Assembly: GCA_044464225.1 (NCBI GenBank)
Contig: JBIQLN010000002.1
Location: 279,942-343,941 of the forward strand
Direction of reading: 5' to 3'
DNA length: 64,000 bases
Origin: 66-474 sp044464225
Lineage (GTDB): Bacteria > Pseudomonadota > Gammaproteobacteria > Xanthomonadales > Rhodanobacteraceae
The notes beneath the pieces are model-generated. The model was not told the origin of the DNA. It did no database searches and saw only the letters and a program-made list of their open reading frames with translations. This document shows, one piece after another, positions 1-9,400 of this stretch. Made by a program: the position numbers and the translations under genes. The stretch's first letter is position 1, and each line of letters starts with the position of its first letter.

Positions 1-2304
1 CACACCGCTCCAGGTCCCGCCGATGCCGGTGGTCGCGCCGTTGCCGGCGGACAGATCGAAGCTGACCGCGCTTCCGTAGCTGCCGTAGTCCAGCGTTGCC
101 GCCGTCACGTCGCCGCTGAGGCTGCCGTTGGTCCCGAAATGGATCGTGCCCGCCGCGTCGTTGATCCTGGCGATGCCGGAGAAACCGCCCGGCAACAACG
201 TGGCCACCGTGCCGGCATCGGCGCCGGTCAGGGTGTAGCTCTGGCCGCCCGTGGTGTTGATCGTGCCCGTGCCGCTGTCGGCCACTTTCTCGAACGAGGT
301 CCAGCTCACCGTGCCGTTGTTGCCGGTACCGGCTGCAGTGAGGCTGTAGTCCTGGTTGCTGCCCTTGATGGTGTCGCTGTTGCCGCTGCCGACGACCGCG
401 GTGACGCCGCTCCAGGTGCCGCCGATGCCGGTGGTCGCGCCGCTGGTGGCAGACAGGTCGAAGCCGACCGCACTGGCGTAGCTGCCGTAGTCCAGCGTTG
501 CCGCCGTGACGTCGCCGCTGAGGCTGCCGTTGGTCCCGAAGTGGATCGTGCCCGCCGCGTCGTTGATGGTGCCGATGCCGGTGAAGCCGCCCGGCAACAA
601 CGTGGCCACCGTGCCGGCATTGGCACCGGTCAGGGTGTAGCTCTGGCCTCCGGTGGTGTTGATCGTGCCGGTACCGCTATCGGCGATCTTCCCGAAAGAT
701 GTCCAGGTGATGCCGTTGCCGCTGCCGTTGTTCGCCGTGGTACCGTCCAACGTGTAGGTTTGCCCGGTGCCAGTGATCGTTGCGCCAGCGCCGCCGCCGG
801 CCACCGTGCCGAGGCTGAAGCCGCTGTAGTCCAGCCCGGATGCGCTCGACACCTTCGTGCCGATGTCGAAGTTCCCGGTGACGCCGGTGACGCTGCTGCC
901 GCTGCCCGAGACCGCGTCGAATCCCGTGTAGCTGATGCCGCTCGCCGACGACTTGCCGGTGTCGTCGGCGAAGCTGCCATTGACCTGGGAAATGGTGCCG
1001 CTGCCGGCGACGGTGGTCGCGTTGGCGAAGGCCATGCCTTCGCTGGTCTTGCTGCCGTCGTTGAAGCCCGATGCACCGGTGACGGTGGCGGTGTCGGCGG
1101 CGGTGAAGCCGCTGAAGCTGGTGCCGCCCGCGTTGCCTGCCTGGTTTCCGGTCAGGTTGAACGCGGTGCTGCCGAGCCCGGTGATTCCGCCGGTACCCGT
1201 CACGCTCGTGGCATCGGCAAAGGCCATGCCTTGGCTGACCTTGGTCGTGTAGTTGAACCCCGAAGCGCCGGTGACGGTCGTGGTGTCGGCTGCGTCGAAA
1301 CCGGCAAAGGCGATGCCGGCTGCCGTGCCCGCCCGGGTGCCGGTCAGGTCAAAGGCGCTGTTGCCGAGCCCCGTGATCGTGTCGGTGCTGCTGCCGCCGG
1401 TGGCCGAGGTCACGCCACTCCAGGTTCCGCCGATGCCGGTGGCCGTACCGCCAAGGTCCAAGTTCACGGCACTGTCGTAGCCGCTGTAGTCCAGTGCCTC
1501 CGCCGTCACGTTGCCGGTGAGGCTGCTGGTCGCGCCGAAGACGACCGTACCGCTGGAGTCGTTGATGTTCCCGAACGACGTCCAGGTGATGCCGTTGCCG
1601 CTGCCCTTGTTCGCGGTGCTGGCGTCCAGCGTGTAGGTTTGCCCTGTCCCGGTCACTGTCGCGGCAGTGCCCGTCCCCGACACGCTGGTGACATTGGCAA
1701 ACGTCATGCCCTCGCCGCTCTTGCTGCCGATGTCGAAAACCGAAGCACCGGTGACAGCAGTCGTGTCGGCCGCCGTGAAGCCGTTGAAGCCGATGCCGCC
1801 CGCAGTGCCGGCTTCGTTTCCGGTCAGGTTGAACGCGGTGCTGCCGAGCCCGCTGATCGCGCCGGTGCCGGTCACGCTCGTCGCACCGGCGAATGTCATG
1901 CCTTCACTGACCTTCGTCGTGTAGTTGAAACCCGAGGCGCCGGTGACGGTCGTGGTGTCGGCTGCGGTGAAGCCGCTGAAGCCGATACCGCCGGCTGTGC
2001 CGGCCTTGGTCCCGGTCAGGTCGAACGTGGTGCTGCCGAGGCCGGTGATCGCGCCGGTGCCGGTTACGCTCGTGGCATCGGCAAAGGCCATGCCTCCGCT
2101 GACCCTGGTTGTGTAGTTGAAACCCGCAGCGCCGGTGACGGTCGTCGTGTCGGCCGCGCTGAACCCGCTGAAGCTGATGCCGGCCGCCGTGCCCGTCTTC
2201 GCAGCGGTCAGGTTGAATACGTTGCTGCCCAATCCGGTGATCGACCCGGTTCCGGCCGCACTTCCCGAATTGGAGAGCGACAACGCGCCCGCAAACACGA
2301 GATT
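1..2304 (-). repeat. Tandem coding repeats inside tpsA (about 192 bp and 402 bp periods)
   Basis: Two repeat orders are visible at DNA level. Around 1200-2250, copies of a 64-codon unit recur (matching blocks start near 1921 and 2113, 192 bp apart, with further copies near 1249 and 1741). Around 1-800 a 134-codon unit recurs: the block with GCCGTAGTCCAGCG is at 82 and again at 484, and CCGCTCC at 5 and 407, both 402 bp apart. Identity between copies is high, which suggests recent amplification or gene conversion. The array probably continues left of the window. Confidence 0.85.
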
Positions 2305-3912
2305 GGCGAGGTTCGTCAGCGTGCCATCGAACGTGATCGAAGTCGCAGTCAGTGTCAGCGAGTGGCCGCCGGCATCCACCGTTCCGTCAGTCCAGTTGAT
2401 GCTGCCGGATCCATTGCCGGTACCTTTCGTTGCATCGACATTGACGGAGCCGCCCGCCAGCGCCGCTTGCAAGTCCGTTGTCGTCAATACCGAGTTCTTG
2501 GAATTCGACTCGCACACGCCCGACGTGCACGGCGCGGTGGTGGGTCCTGTGGCCGTGATCGTCAAGTTGGTGGGATCGAGCAACAGGGTTCCGGCCATTC
2601 CATGCGGCGCCAGGCGATCCGCGGTGCCCTTGAACAACAGGAAATCCTTCCCGGAAACCTCGACGAACCCGCCGTTGCCGGCCAGGTCGCCGCCACGCGA
2701 GGCAATGTGGCCGTGATACCGGGTGCCGTGATCGGACCAGACCACGACCTTGCCGCCGTCGCCCGTCTGTCCGGCGCTTGCGTCGATGCTGACGCCGCTG
2801 GCGATTTCGGCGTGTTCGGCATTCGGTACCCGCGGATCGGCGCCGTGCGCGTCGCCACCGACCAGCACATCGCCGCCGCCTTGCGTGCCCGAGGCATCCA
2901 GCGTGCCGCCGGTCAACGCCACGTCCTTGTCGGAGAGCACCTGGATGCTCCCGCCATGCACACCGCTGGCGTCGATGCTTCCGCTGCTGGCGGTGTTCCC
3001 GCCATGGCCGACCAGCCGCACCACGCCGCCGTCGGTGCTGATGCCATGGGCGTCGATCACGCCCGAGTTGTTGACAAGGTTGGTGAACAGGTCCTTTGCC
3101 GCGGATGCCTGCAACACCACGTTGCCGCTGGCTGCCTGCAAGGTGCCCTTGTTGGCGACGGCCGCCTGTTCGCTGTCGAAGCGCTTCTGCAATGCGCCGG
3201 TGATCTGCACGTTGATCAGGCCGTTGCCGTCGAAATCCAGCACGGCCTTGTCCGCACCGTCGAGATTGATGCGACCATAGTCGGCCACGATCAGGCCGTT
3301 GTTCTGGACGTTGCCGCCGATCAGCGTGACCGAACCGCCACGGGCGGCCGCGATGGTGCCGTGGTTGACGATGCCGGCGTGGCCACCATGCGCATCGAGG
3401 CTGAAGTGCTGCTGCAGGAAATCATCGGGCGTCAGGTCGAGCGTGCTCGCCACCAGGCCGCCCACGTTCAACTGCGCGCTGCTGCCGAAGATGATGCCGT
3501 GGGTGTTGATCAGGAAGATCTGGCCGTTCGAATCGATCTTGCCGAAAATCTGGCTGGGGTTCTGGTCGAGGATCCGGTTCAACGCCACCGCGTTCAAAGA
3601 CGGCTGGTCGAACCGCACCGAAGCATCCTTGCCGACGTTGAAGGTTTGCCAATCCAGCGCGAGCAGCTTCGACTGCTGCTTGACGATCGTCTCGGCACCG
3701 TTCTGCGTGATCGAACCCGCGCCGCCGATCACCTTGCCGCCGGTCGGCGACTCGGTGGCCGACACGCCGGATGCGGCCGAGGCCACGCCGCACACCAGCA
3801 GCGAACCGAGCGCCAGGCCGACACCGAAGGCAAGGTGCTTGTAGCGCAGTCGACGGTCGCGACGACCGGCAGGGCGGGAAGCTTGATGCATGTTGTCGTC
3901 GTGGATGCTCAT
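1..3912 (-). CDS. Filamentous haemagglutinin-like TpsA exoprotein (partial, 3' end beyond window)
   Basis: Secreted partner of a two-partner secretion system, predicted to cross the outer membrane through the TpsB encoded just upstream. The reading frame is open from the ATG at 3912 to position 1 (1304 codons). It begins with a long basic signal peptide (about 47 residues, ending near GVASA). A TPS/haemagglutination-activity domain follows, recognisable by FNVGKDASVRFDQPS, ALNRILDQNP and GQIFLINTHGIIFG (about residues 90-140). After about residue 480 the chain is Thr/Gly/Ser-rich and built of beta-type repeats: 64-residue units (TTKVS, GMTFA, GLGST, GFTAADTTTVTGASG) and later 134-residue units (LLPGGF, HFGTNGSLSGDVTAATLDYG, GGTWSGV). 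A GGGAG ribosome site precedes the ATG, which lies 14 bases after the tpsB stop. Adhesin, haemolysin or contact-dependent inhibition toxin cannot be told apart because the C-terminus is missing. Confidence 0.9.
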   Translation of the reverse strand, partial: MSIHDDNMHQASRPAGRRDRRLRYKHLAFGVGLALGSLLVCGVASAASGVSATESPTGGKVIGGAGSITQNGAETIVKQQSKLLALDWQTFNVGKDASVRFDQPSLNAVALNRILDQNPSQIFGKIDSNGQIFLINTHGIIFGSSAQLNVGGLVASTLDLTPDDFLQQHFSLDAHGGHAGIVNHGTIAAARGGSVTLIGGNVQNNGLIVADYGRINLDGADKAVLDFDGNGLINVQITGALQKRFDSEQAAVANKGTLQAASGNVVLQASAAKDLFTNLVNNSGVIDAHGISTDGGVVRLVGHGGNTASSGSIDASGVHGGSIQVLSDKDVALTGGTLDASGTQGGGDVLVGGDAHGADPRVPNAEHAEIASGVSIDASAGQTGDGGKVVVWSDHGTRYHGHIASRGGDLAGNGGFVEVSGKDFLLFKGTADRLAPHGMAGTLLLDPTNLTITATGPTTAPCTSGVCESNSKNSVLTTTDLQAALAGGSVNVDATKGTGNGSGSINWTDGTVDAGGHSLTLTATSITFDGTLTNLANLVFAGALSLSNSGSAAGTGSITGLGSNVFNLTAAKTGTAAGISFSGFSAADTTTVTGAAGFNYTTRVSGGMAFADATSVTGTGAITGLGSTTFDLTGTKAGTAGGIGFSGFTAADTTTVTGASGFNYTTKVSEGMTFAGATSVTGTGAISGLGSTAFNLTGNEAGTAGGIGFNGFTAADTTAVTGASVFDIGSKSGEGMTFANVTSVSGTGTAATVTGTGQTYTLDASTANKGSGNGITWTSFGNINDSSGTVVFGATSSLTGNVTAEALDYSGYDSAVNLDLGGTATGIGGTWSGVTSATGGSSTDTITGLGNSAFDLTGTRAGTAAGIAFAGFDAADTTTVTGASGFNYTTKVSQGMAFADATSVTGTGGITGLGSTAFNLTGNQAGNAGGTSFSGFTAADTATVTGASGFNDGSKTSEGMAFANATTVAGSGTISQVNGSFADDTGKSSASGISYTGFDAVSGSGSSVTGVTGNFDIGTKVSSASGLDYSGFSLGTVAGGGAGATITGTGQTYTLDGTTANNGSGNGITWTSFGKIADSGTGTINTTGGQSYTLTGANAGTVATLLPGGFTGIGTINDAAGTIHFGTNGSLSGDVTAATLDYGSYASAVGFDLSATSGATTGIGGTWSGVTAVVGSGNSDTIKGSNQDYSLTAAGTGNNGTVSWTSFEKVADSGTGTINTTGGQSYTLTGADAGTVATLLPGGFSGIARINDAAGTIHFGTNGSLSGDVTAATLDYGSYGSAVSFDLSAGNGATTGIGGTWSGV

Positions 3913-3926
3913 GCTCTTGGGCTCCC

Positions 3927-5897
3927 TCAGAACGTCAGGTTGAAGCGTCCGTAGATTTGCAGGTCGTCCTTGCCCGGGGTCTTGCGGCCATCCAGCGGCA
4001 CCGCGCCATCCATGCGGAACAGCAGGTTGTGCCAGCGCGGCAGCCGGAAGATGAAGCCCAGCCCCGCGCCGCTGTAGGTCACGGTGTTGTCGCCGTTGCT
4101 GCGGTTGCCGCCCGCGTTGGTACCCTGCGCGTAATCCAGGAACGCCTCGAACGACAGCAGTTCGCGCCACGGTTCGCCGTGGAACGGCGAAGGCTTGTCG
4201 GCGAATCCCGGCGCATCGACGTGGTATTCCAGCGAGGTGTAGAACCCGCGGTCGGTCAGTGCATCGGCGATCGGGTACGCGCGGACGCTGTCCGGGCCGC
4301 CGATCACGAACTGCTCCATCGGCACCAGCGCGTCGTTGGTGTACTGCCCCGCGAACTTGAAGAACACTTGCTGGGTCCGGCCCAGGAACTGGATGCGCGT
4401 GTAGCCGAGCTTGGCGACCGTGAAATCGGGCGCGTGGTTGGGACTGACCAGATCCTGCGGTGCCGAGTCGTCGTGGAGCGCGTGGCGTACCGCCAACGAC
4501 AGCACGTCGAGGCCATGGAAGCGGCGGTCGGTGTGGTTCATCGCAAAGTCCAGCTGCGCGACGTCGAAGCGCTGGTCGGACAACTTGAAATCGCGGCTGC
4601 CGAGCGAGGACTGCTCGTGGATGTACTGCAGCGAGCTGGTCATCGACAGATCCGGGCGATTGACGAACTTCCATTGCGCGCCGCCGAACCAGCGGGACGT
4701 GGGTCCGCGCACGTTCAGTGCCGCGAACGGTCCGCTGTTGAGCTGCAGTTCGCTGCGGTCGGCGCCGACCACCGCGCCGAGCCCCGGCACCTTCACGGTC
4801 GGCACGAAATAGGTGAGCGAGCCGTAGGTGTTCTGGTGCGGATCGAACGCGTAGTTGATGCCGGCGCTGAGCTTGTCGCCGATGCCCAGCGGCGCGTTCC
4901 AGTCGACATTGGCCTCGGCGCGGTAGCGGCCGGTGACGTCGGTGCCGTAGTTGTTGAGGCCGAGCGTCACCGAAAGCGGGTTCTTTTCCCGCGCCACCAT
5001 GATGAGGTCGGTCTGGCCGGTCTGCTCGCCGGGCTGGAAGGTCGAGGTCACCGACACGCCCGGCAGGTCGCGGTCGTACAGCAACGCGGTGTCGACGTCG
5101 TCCTTCTGCAGCGCCTTGCCGCGCAGCTTTTCCGCGGGCGCGGCGATCACCCACGGGTAGTAATGCTTGGCGCCCTGCACTTCGACCTTGCCGATGCGCC
5201 CTTCCAGCACGTCGATGTGGACCAGCTTGTCGGCGCCGATGGTCTGCGCCGGCAGATACGCCGTCGCGACGATGAAACCGGCCTTGCGATAGCGATCGGT
5301 GATGGCATCGGCGACGGCCTGCAACTGGTCGAAGTCGAGCTGCGCGGGCTGGCCCTGGCTGCCGCCGAGCTTCGCGTATTCAGCGTCCGCGAGCTGCTGC
5401 ATGCCGGCGGGCGTGATGCCTTGCTTCGGATGCTCGCCCACGCCCTGCACCACGAAGCCGCTCACCGCGATGCGCTGGCCGGCGCCTGCCTCGGTTGCGC
5501 GCTGGCTGACCGGCGGCAGCACGTCGCCTTGCGGCGCGGGCGCGGCACCGGGCAACACGGCGGCCACGGCACCCGAGGGTTGCACCGCGAACACGGCCAC
5601 CTCGTCGGACAACCACGCGTGCGCGCCGGGGAAGCCGGCTTGCGCGAGGGCCGCGTTGACCGCCGCAACCACCTGTTGCCATTGCGCGGTACCTTGCACC
5701 GCGGGCTGTCCGTTCGCCTCCGCGACCTGCCGGTAAGCCTGTTCGATGAGTTTCTGCACCGCGGGCGACCCCGCAGGGACGCCGCTGACGAGAATCCTTG
5801 GCGTCGCGACGGGTGCGGCGAAAGCCTGTGGCTCGGCGGCCTGCGCGCAAAGGCTGCAGGCCAGCGTCAGCACGACGACAAGCGCGAACGCTCGCAT
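3927..5897 (-). CDS. Two-partner secretion outer-membrane transporter (TpsB, ShlB/FhaC family)
   Basis: Omp85-superfamily transporter that moves the TpsA exoprotein across the outer membrane. The ATG at 5897 gives 656 residues and a clear signal peptide (MRAFALVVVLTLACSLCAQA). It has an AGGGGGTG ribosome site, so longer upstream starts are unlikely. An unusual Ala/Gln/Pro-rich stretch of about 110 residues precedes the POTRA_2 region (GFVVQGVGEHPKQGITP, then LEGRIGKVEVQG). POTRA_2 is followed by the ShlB-type barrel, with GGPDSVRAYP matching the family VRGY loop signature and a terminal Phe (NLTF) typical of BAM substrates. It is the first gene of a B-A operon with the exoprotein. Confidence 0.93.
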   Translation of the reverse strand: MRAFALVVVLTLACSLCAQAAEPQAFAAPVATPRILVSGVPAGSPAVQKLIEQAYRQVAEANGQPAVQGTAQWQQVVAAVNAALAQAGFPGAHAWLSDEVAVFAVQPSGAVAAVLPGAAPAPQGDVLPPVSQRATEAGAGQRIAVSGFVVQGVGEHPKQGITPAGMQQLADAEYAKLGGSQGQPAQLDFDQLQAVADAITDRYRKAGFIVATAYLPAQTIGADKLVHIDVLEGRIGKVEVQGAKHYYPWVIAAPAEKLRGKALQKDDVDTALLYDRDLPGVSVTSTFQPGEQTGQTDLIMVAREKNPLSVTLGLNNYGTDVTGRYRAEANVDWNAPLGIGDKLSAGINYAFDPHQNTYGSLTYFVPTVKVPGLGAVVGADRSELQLNSGPFAALNVRGPTSRWFGGAQWKFVNRPDLSMTSSLQYIHEQSSLGSRDFKLSDQRFDVAQLDFAMNHTDRRFHGLDVLSLAVRHALHDDSAPQDLVSPNHAPDFTVAKLGYTRIQFLGRTQQVFFKFAGQYTNDALVPMEQFVIGGPDSVRAYPIADALTDRGFYTSLEYHVDAPGFADKPSPFHGEPWRELLSFEAFLDYAQGTNAGGNRSNGDNTVTYSGAGLGFIFRLPRWHNLLFRMDGAVPLDGRKTPGKDDLQIYGRFNLTF

Positions 5898-5928
5898 CGA
5901 CCACCCCCTGATTCGTGACGAGTTTCTC

Positions 5929-5957
5929 ATTATCCCATCGGCCCCACGTGGTTGCAC
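5929..5957 (-). promoter_or_regulatory. Candidate sigma-70 promoter of the tpsB-tpsA operon
   Basis: On the minus strand GTGCAA (5957-5952) and GATAAT (5934-5929) are separated by exactly 17 bases. The -10 box matches 5 of 6 consensus bases and the -35 box 3 of 6. It lies about 32 bases before the tpsB ATG. The 270-base gap 5898-6167 holds no other recognisable feature. Confidence 0.45.
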
Positions 5958-6167
5958 CAGAAAACCGGGTGTCCTGCCGGCGTCCTCCGCGCCCGACAGC
6001 CGAGCCTCCATGGCGAATCCGGAAAGGTCCCATGGCCGCGATTTTCCCTTCGTCAACCCACACGTTCCGCACGCATCGAGGTCGGCGGCGCGCGTTGCAC
6101 GCCGCCCTGCCGCCACACATCCGTGACGCAGCGTCGTCCGGCGCCCCTCAGCGCCCGTCCTGCATGT

Positions 6168-6461
6168 TCAACGTCGCCGGCCCAGCCACCGGCTCCATGC
6201 AAACAACCTGGACCACCATGGAAACATCGCCGCGACCGCTTCATCGCGTTCGGCACGCGGCGCGGCCGCCGGAGGAATGGAACTGCGCGGTACCGTTTCA
6301 GCGGCGACCGCGTTGCGCGCCGTGATGCCGCCGCCATCGCACAACATGCCCAGCAGATGCCGCCGCCGTGCACGGTAATCCTCGCGGCTGATACGGCCGA
6401 GCCGGTGCGCCTCGTCCAGCGTGCGGAGACTGCGGTTGATCTCGCGCAGGTGCTCGTTCAC
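6168..6461 (-). CDS. Small hypothetical protein, SHOCT-like N-terminus, last gene of the T6SS operon
   Basis: A 97-residue ORF starting at a GTG that overlaps the ppkA stop codon by four bases (GTGA), a usual sign of translational coupling. The first 50 residues (VNEHLREINRSLRTLDEAH, then RLGRISREDYRARRRHLLGML) form a charged helical segment of the kind seen in SHOCT domains (short helices with a GxIsxeEYxxrR pattern). The C-terminus ends in a Trp/Arg-rich stretch (FPWWSRLFAWSRWLGRRR) that could touch a membrane. No function is assigned. It could be a T6SS accessory protein or a fortuitous ORF; the overlap and family-like motif favour a real gene. Confidence 0.55.
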   Translation of the reverse strand: MNEHLREINRSLRTLDEAHRLGRISREDYRARRRHLLGMLCDGGGITARNAVAAETVPRSSIPPAAAPRAERDEAVAAMFPWWSRLFAWSRWLGRRR

Positions 6462-9400
6462 TTGAGTTCCCTCAGCACCCGGAAGCCCACGTCCTTCTGG
6501 GCACTTCCGTTGTCGTCGCGATGCGTGGCCACGGTACATTCGGACCAGTAGTTGTTGTAGCTGCCGCCACGCACCATGACCTGTCCCCCGCTGACCACCC
6601 ATTCCCACACGTTGCCGGTCATGTTGACCAGGCCCCACGGATTGGGTTGCCGCCCCCGCGCGGCAATCGGGCCGCCCACGCCGCCATCCGCGCCGGCCGA
6701 CGGCGGGATGCAGTTGCTGTCCGGTGCCTGGTTCCAGTCCTGGCCTGCCTTGGCGGCATGCAGCCATTCGGCGTCCGTGGGCAGACGGTAGGTGTATCCG
6801 GTGACCTGCGTCAACCATGCCGTGTAGGCCTTGGCTTGCGCCAGGTCGATGTCGTCCACCGGCAGGCTGCCGCTGCCACCTTTGGCCGTGCATTGGTGGG
6901 TTGCGCTGCAGAACTGGTTGAAGTCGTGGGTGGTGATTTCGCTGCGCGACATCGCGAAGGCCTTGCCCGCGCCCGCGGGAACCACCACCAGCGCCGGGCC
7001 GAAACCGCTGCCGATGCGATCGGCGCACACCCGCCCACGACCGGCGAGGCCGGAGCGCGCGCAGGGATCGGACGGTGCAGTCGGGGTAGCGGGCGCCATC
7101 GTCGGTGCGGCCGGCGTGGGTGCCGCTGCAACCGGAGCGCTGGTGCGCGGCGAAAGCGTTGGGGTTTCCCCCGCAGGCGCCGGAGGCGTGGGCGCCGCAC
7201 TGGTTGCGGGCAGCTTCGGCGCCGGCTGGGCGGTCGCGACCGATGGCTTCAGGCCATCGAGCAATTTCGCGAAGGATCCTTCGGGCAACGCGCCGCGCAC
7301 CTTCAGGGTTTTCTGCAATGCATCCAGTCCCTGGGGATCGGACTTGTCGAGGACTGCCAGGCGCTCACGCAGCCGCTGGATGTCGTCGGCGCCCATCGAC
7401 TTGCCGCGCACCCGCATCACGTCGGCAACGAAAACGGCGCGCCCATGCGCATTGCGCAAATCGCTGCGCGGACCCAGCGTCTGCAACCCCTTGCCGAGCG
7501 TGTCCGCCGCGAGCCGGTACTTGCCGTCTTCGATGAGGCTGCGGGCTTCGCCCAGGTACGCTTCGGCGAGCAACTGCGGGCCGTCCCTTTTCAGGAACGG
7601 ATTGTCGGGTTGCAGGGTGCGGATGCGCGCAAGCGATTCCTCGGCCTTGCCGATGTCATGGGCGGCAACGGCGCGCTTCATCGAATTGATGCGCGAATCC
7701 ACCTCCGCGGCCGAACTTTCCGCGGCGAGCTGCGCCTGTGCCTGCGCCTTCAATGCCGCCAGGCGGTCGCGCTGCGCAAGCAGCGGCTTGGAGGCCGGAA
7801 CATGCTGGAGGCCCAGGGCAACCAGCGCCGCGGCGCGTTGCACCTGCGCGGGCGTGTTCGCCTCGGCGGCCTGCGCGCCGATGACGTTTGCCAGTTTCTG
7901 CAGCAACTGCTGCGTGGCGGGCGAATGATCAGCCTGCAGCACGCGCAGGTTGCCGTCCACTTCGGCCTGCCATTCCGGCGCCAGCGAAGGTGCGGCGGCC
8001 AGTCGCTGCAAAGCCTGGCGCGCTTCGGGCACGGTGTGCTGCGCAAGCACGGCGCCGCTGGCCGCGGTGGCTTGCTGCTGCGTGGCCAGTTGCGCGGCGC
8101 GCTGCTGCAGGCGTTTCGATTGCGGGAACAGCCGCGTCGCCAGCGCCAGCCGCTGCCTGGCTTCGTCGAGACGCCCGGCATCCAGCGACTGGCCAATGGC
8201 GATGTCGTACTTCAATTCCAGTTCCGGGTTGTCGAGCAACGCACTGTGCGGGTCGATCGCGCGGATCGCGGCGAGCGTCTCGACGACATTGTCGGGCTGG
8301 TCCTCGAACAGTGCGCCGGCGGCGGTGCGATCGCTCAACCGGGTATCCAGCGTGTTGAGCAGACCATTGCGCTGCTGGTCGATGGCGCTGCGGCGGACAT
8401 CCAACTGCGGCGAAAACAACTTGAGCTTGTCGCGAACCTGGAACACGTGCTGCACGCCCGCGTAATCGAAGCGTTTGCGTTCGGGATTCCAGTACGCGTC
8501 AAGGCGGCCGAGCAGGAACTGGGTGATGACGCTGCTGTACTTGACGACCACCGGACTTTCGTCGTCGCCGAGCGCAACCAGCGCCTGGTAGGCCTGGTCC
8601 TCGTTGGCGTAGTGCTGCGGGTTGCCGGGTGCAAACCGGTCGACCACGCTGGAAACGCGCTGCATGCCGACGTATCGGCTTGCGCCATATCCGGCCGCCG
8701 CCAGCACGATCGCCGCCACTGCGCCATAACCCATCAGCGGCCGGCTGCGTTCGCGCCAGGTGACGTTGCGCAGACCCTCGATCAGTTCCAGCACGTTGTG
8801 CAGGCGCTGTTCGGCGTGGAACGCGACCGCATCCGCCAGGGTCTTGTTCTGGCGCTTGGTCAGGCCTGGCACCCGCGGCGGCTTGCGGCCCTCCTTCAGC
8901 GCGACTTCGGCGCTGACCTTGTCGAACGGATGCTTGCCGGTCAGGAGTTCGTAGGCGACGCAGCCGAGGGCGTAAATGTCGTCGGTGGGTTGCGGCTCGC
9001 CCCCGCGCAGCATTTCGAGGCTGGCGTAGGCGGGAGTCAACGCGCCCAGCGTACCCGCATCGAACACCGTTTCTTCGCCGGCGGTCTCGACGAACTTGCC
9101 GGCGCGCGCGATGCCGAAGTCGAACACCTTCGGCACGCCGTCCCTGGTCACCATCACGTTGCCGGGCTTGAAGTCGGAGTGCACCACGCCCGCCGTGTGC
9201 GCGCGCTTCAGCGCCCACGCCATGCCTTCGATCAGCGGCCGGGCCTTCGCCAGCGGCATGCCATCGAAGGCTTCCTCGCGGATCAGGGTCTTGAGACTGT
9301 TGCCGTCGATGTATTCCATCGTCATGAAGACGATGGTTCCGTCCTTGTCGAAGTCGTACACGCGCACGATGTTGTCGTGCGCGAGCTGTTGCGAACGGCG

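Noticed and set aside
139..3954. Long plus-strand ORF (1271 codons) and its overlapping ORFs opposite tpsA
   Set aside because: Antisense shadow of the repeat-rich exoprotein gene; translation is Arg/Ala-rich without any family motif, while the minus frame has a textbook TpsA N-terminus.
3771..5918. 715-codon plus-strand ORF opposite tpsB
   Set aside because: Shadow ORF caused by high G+C; the opposite strand encodes a complete TpsB.
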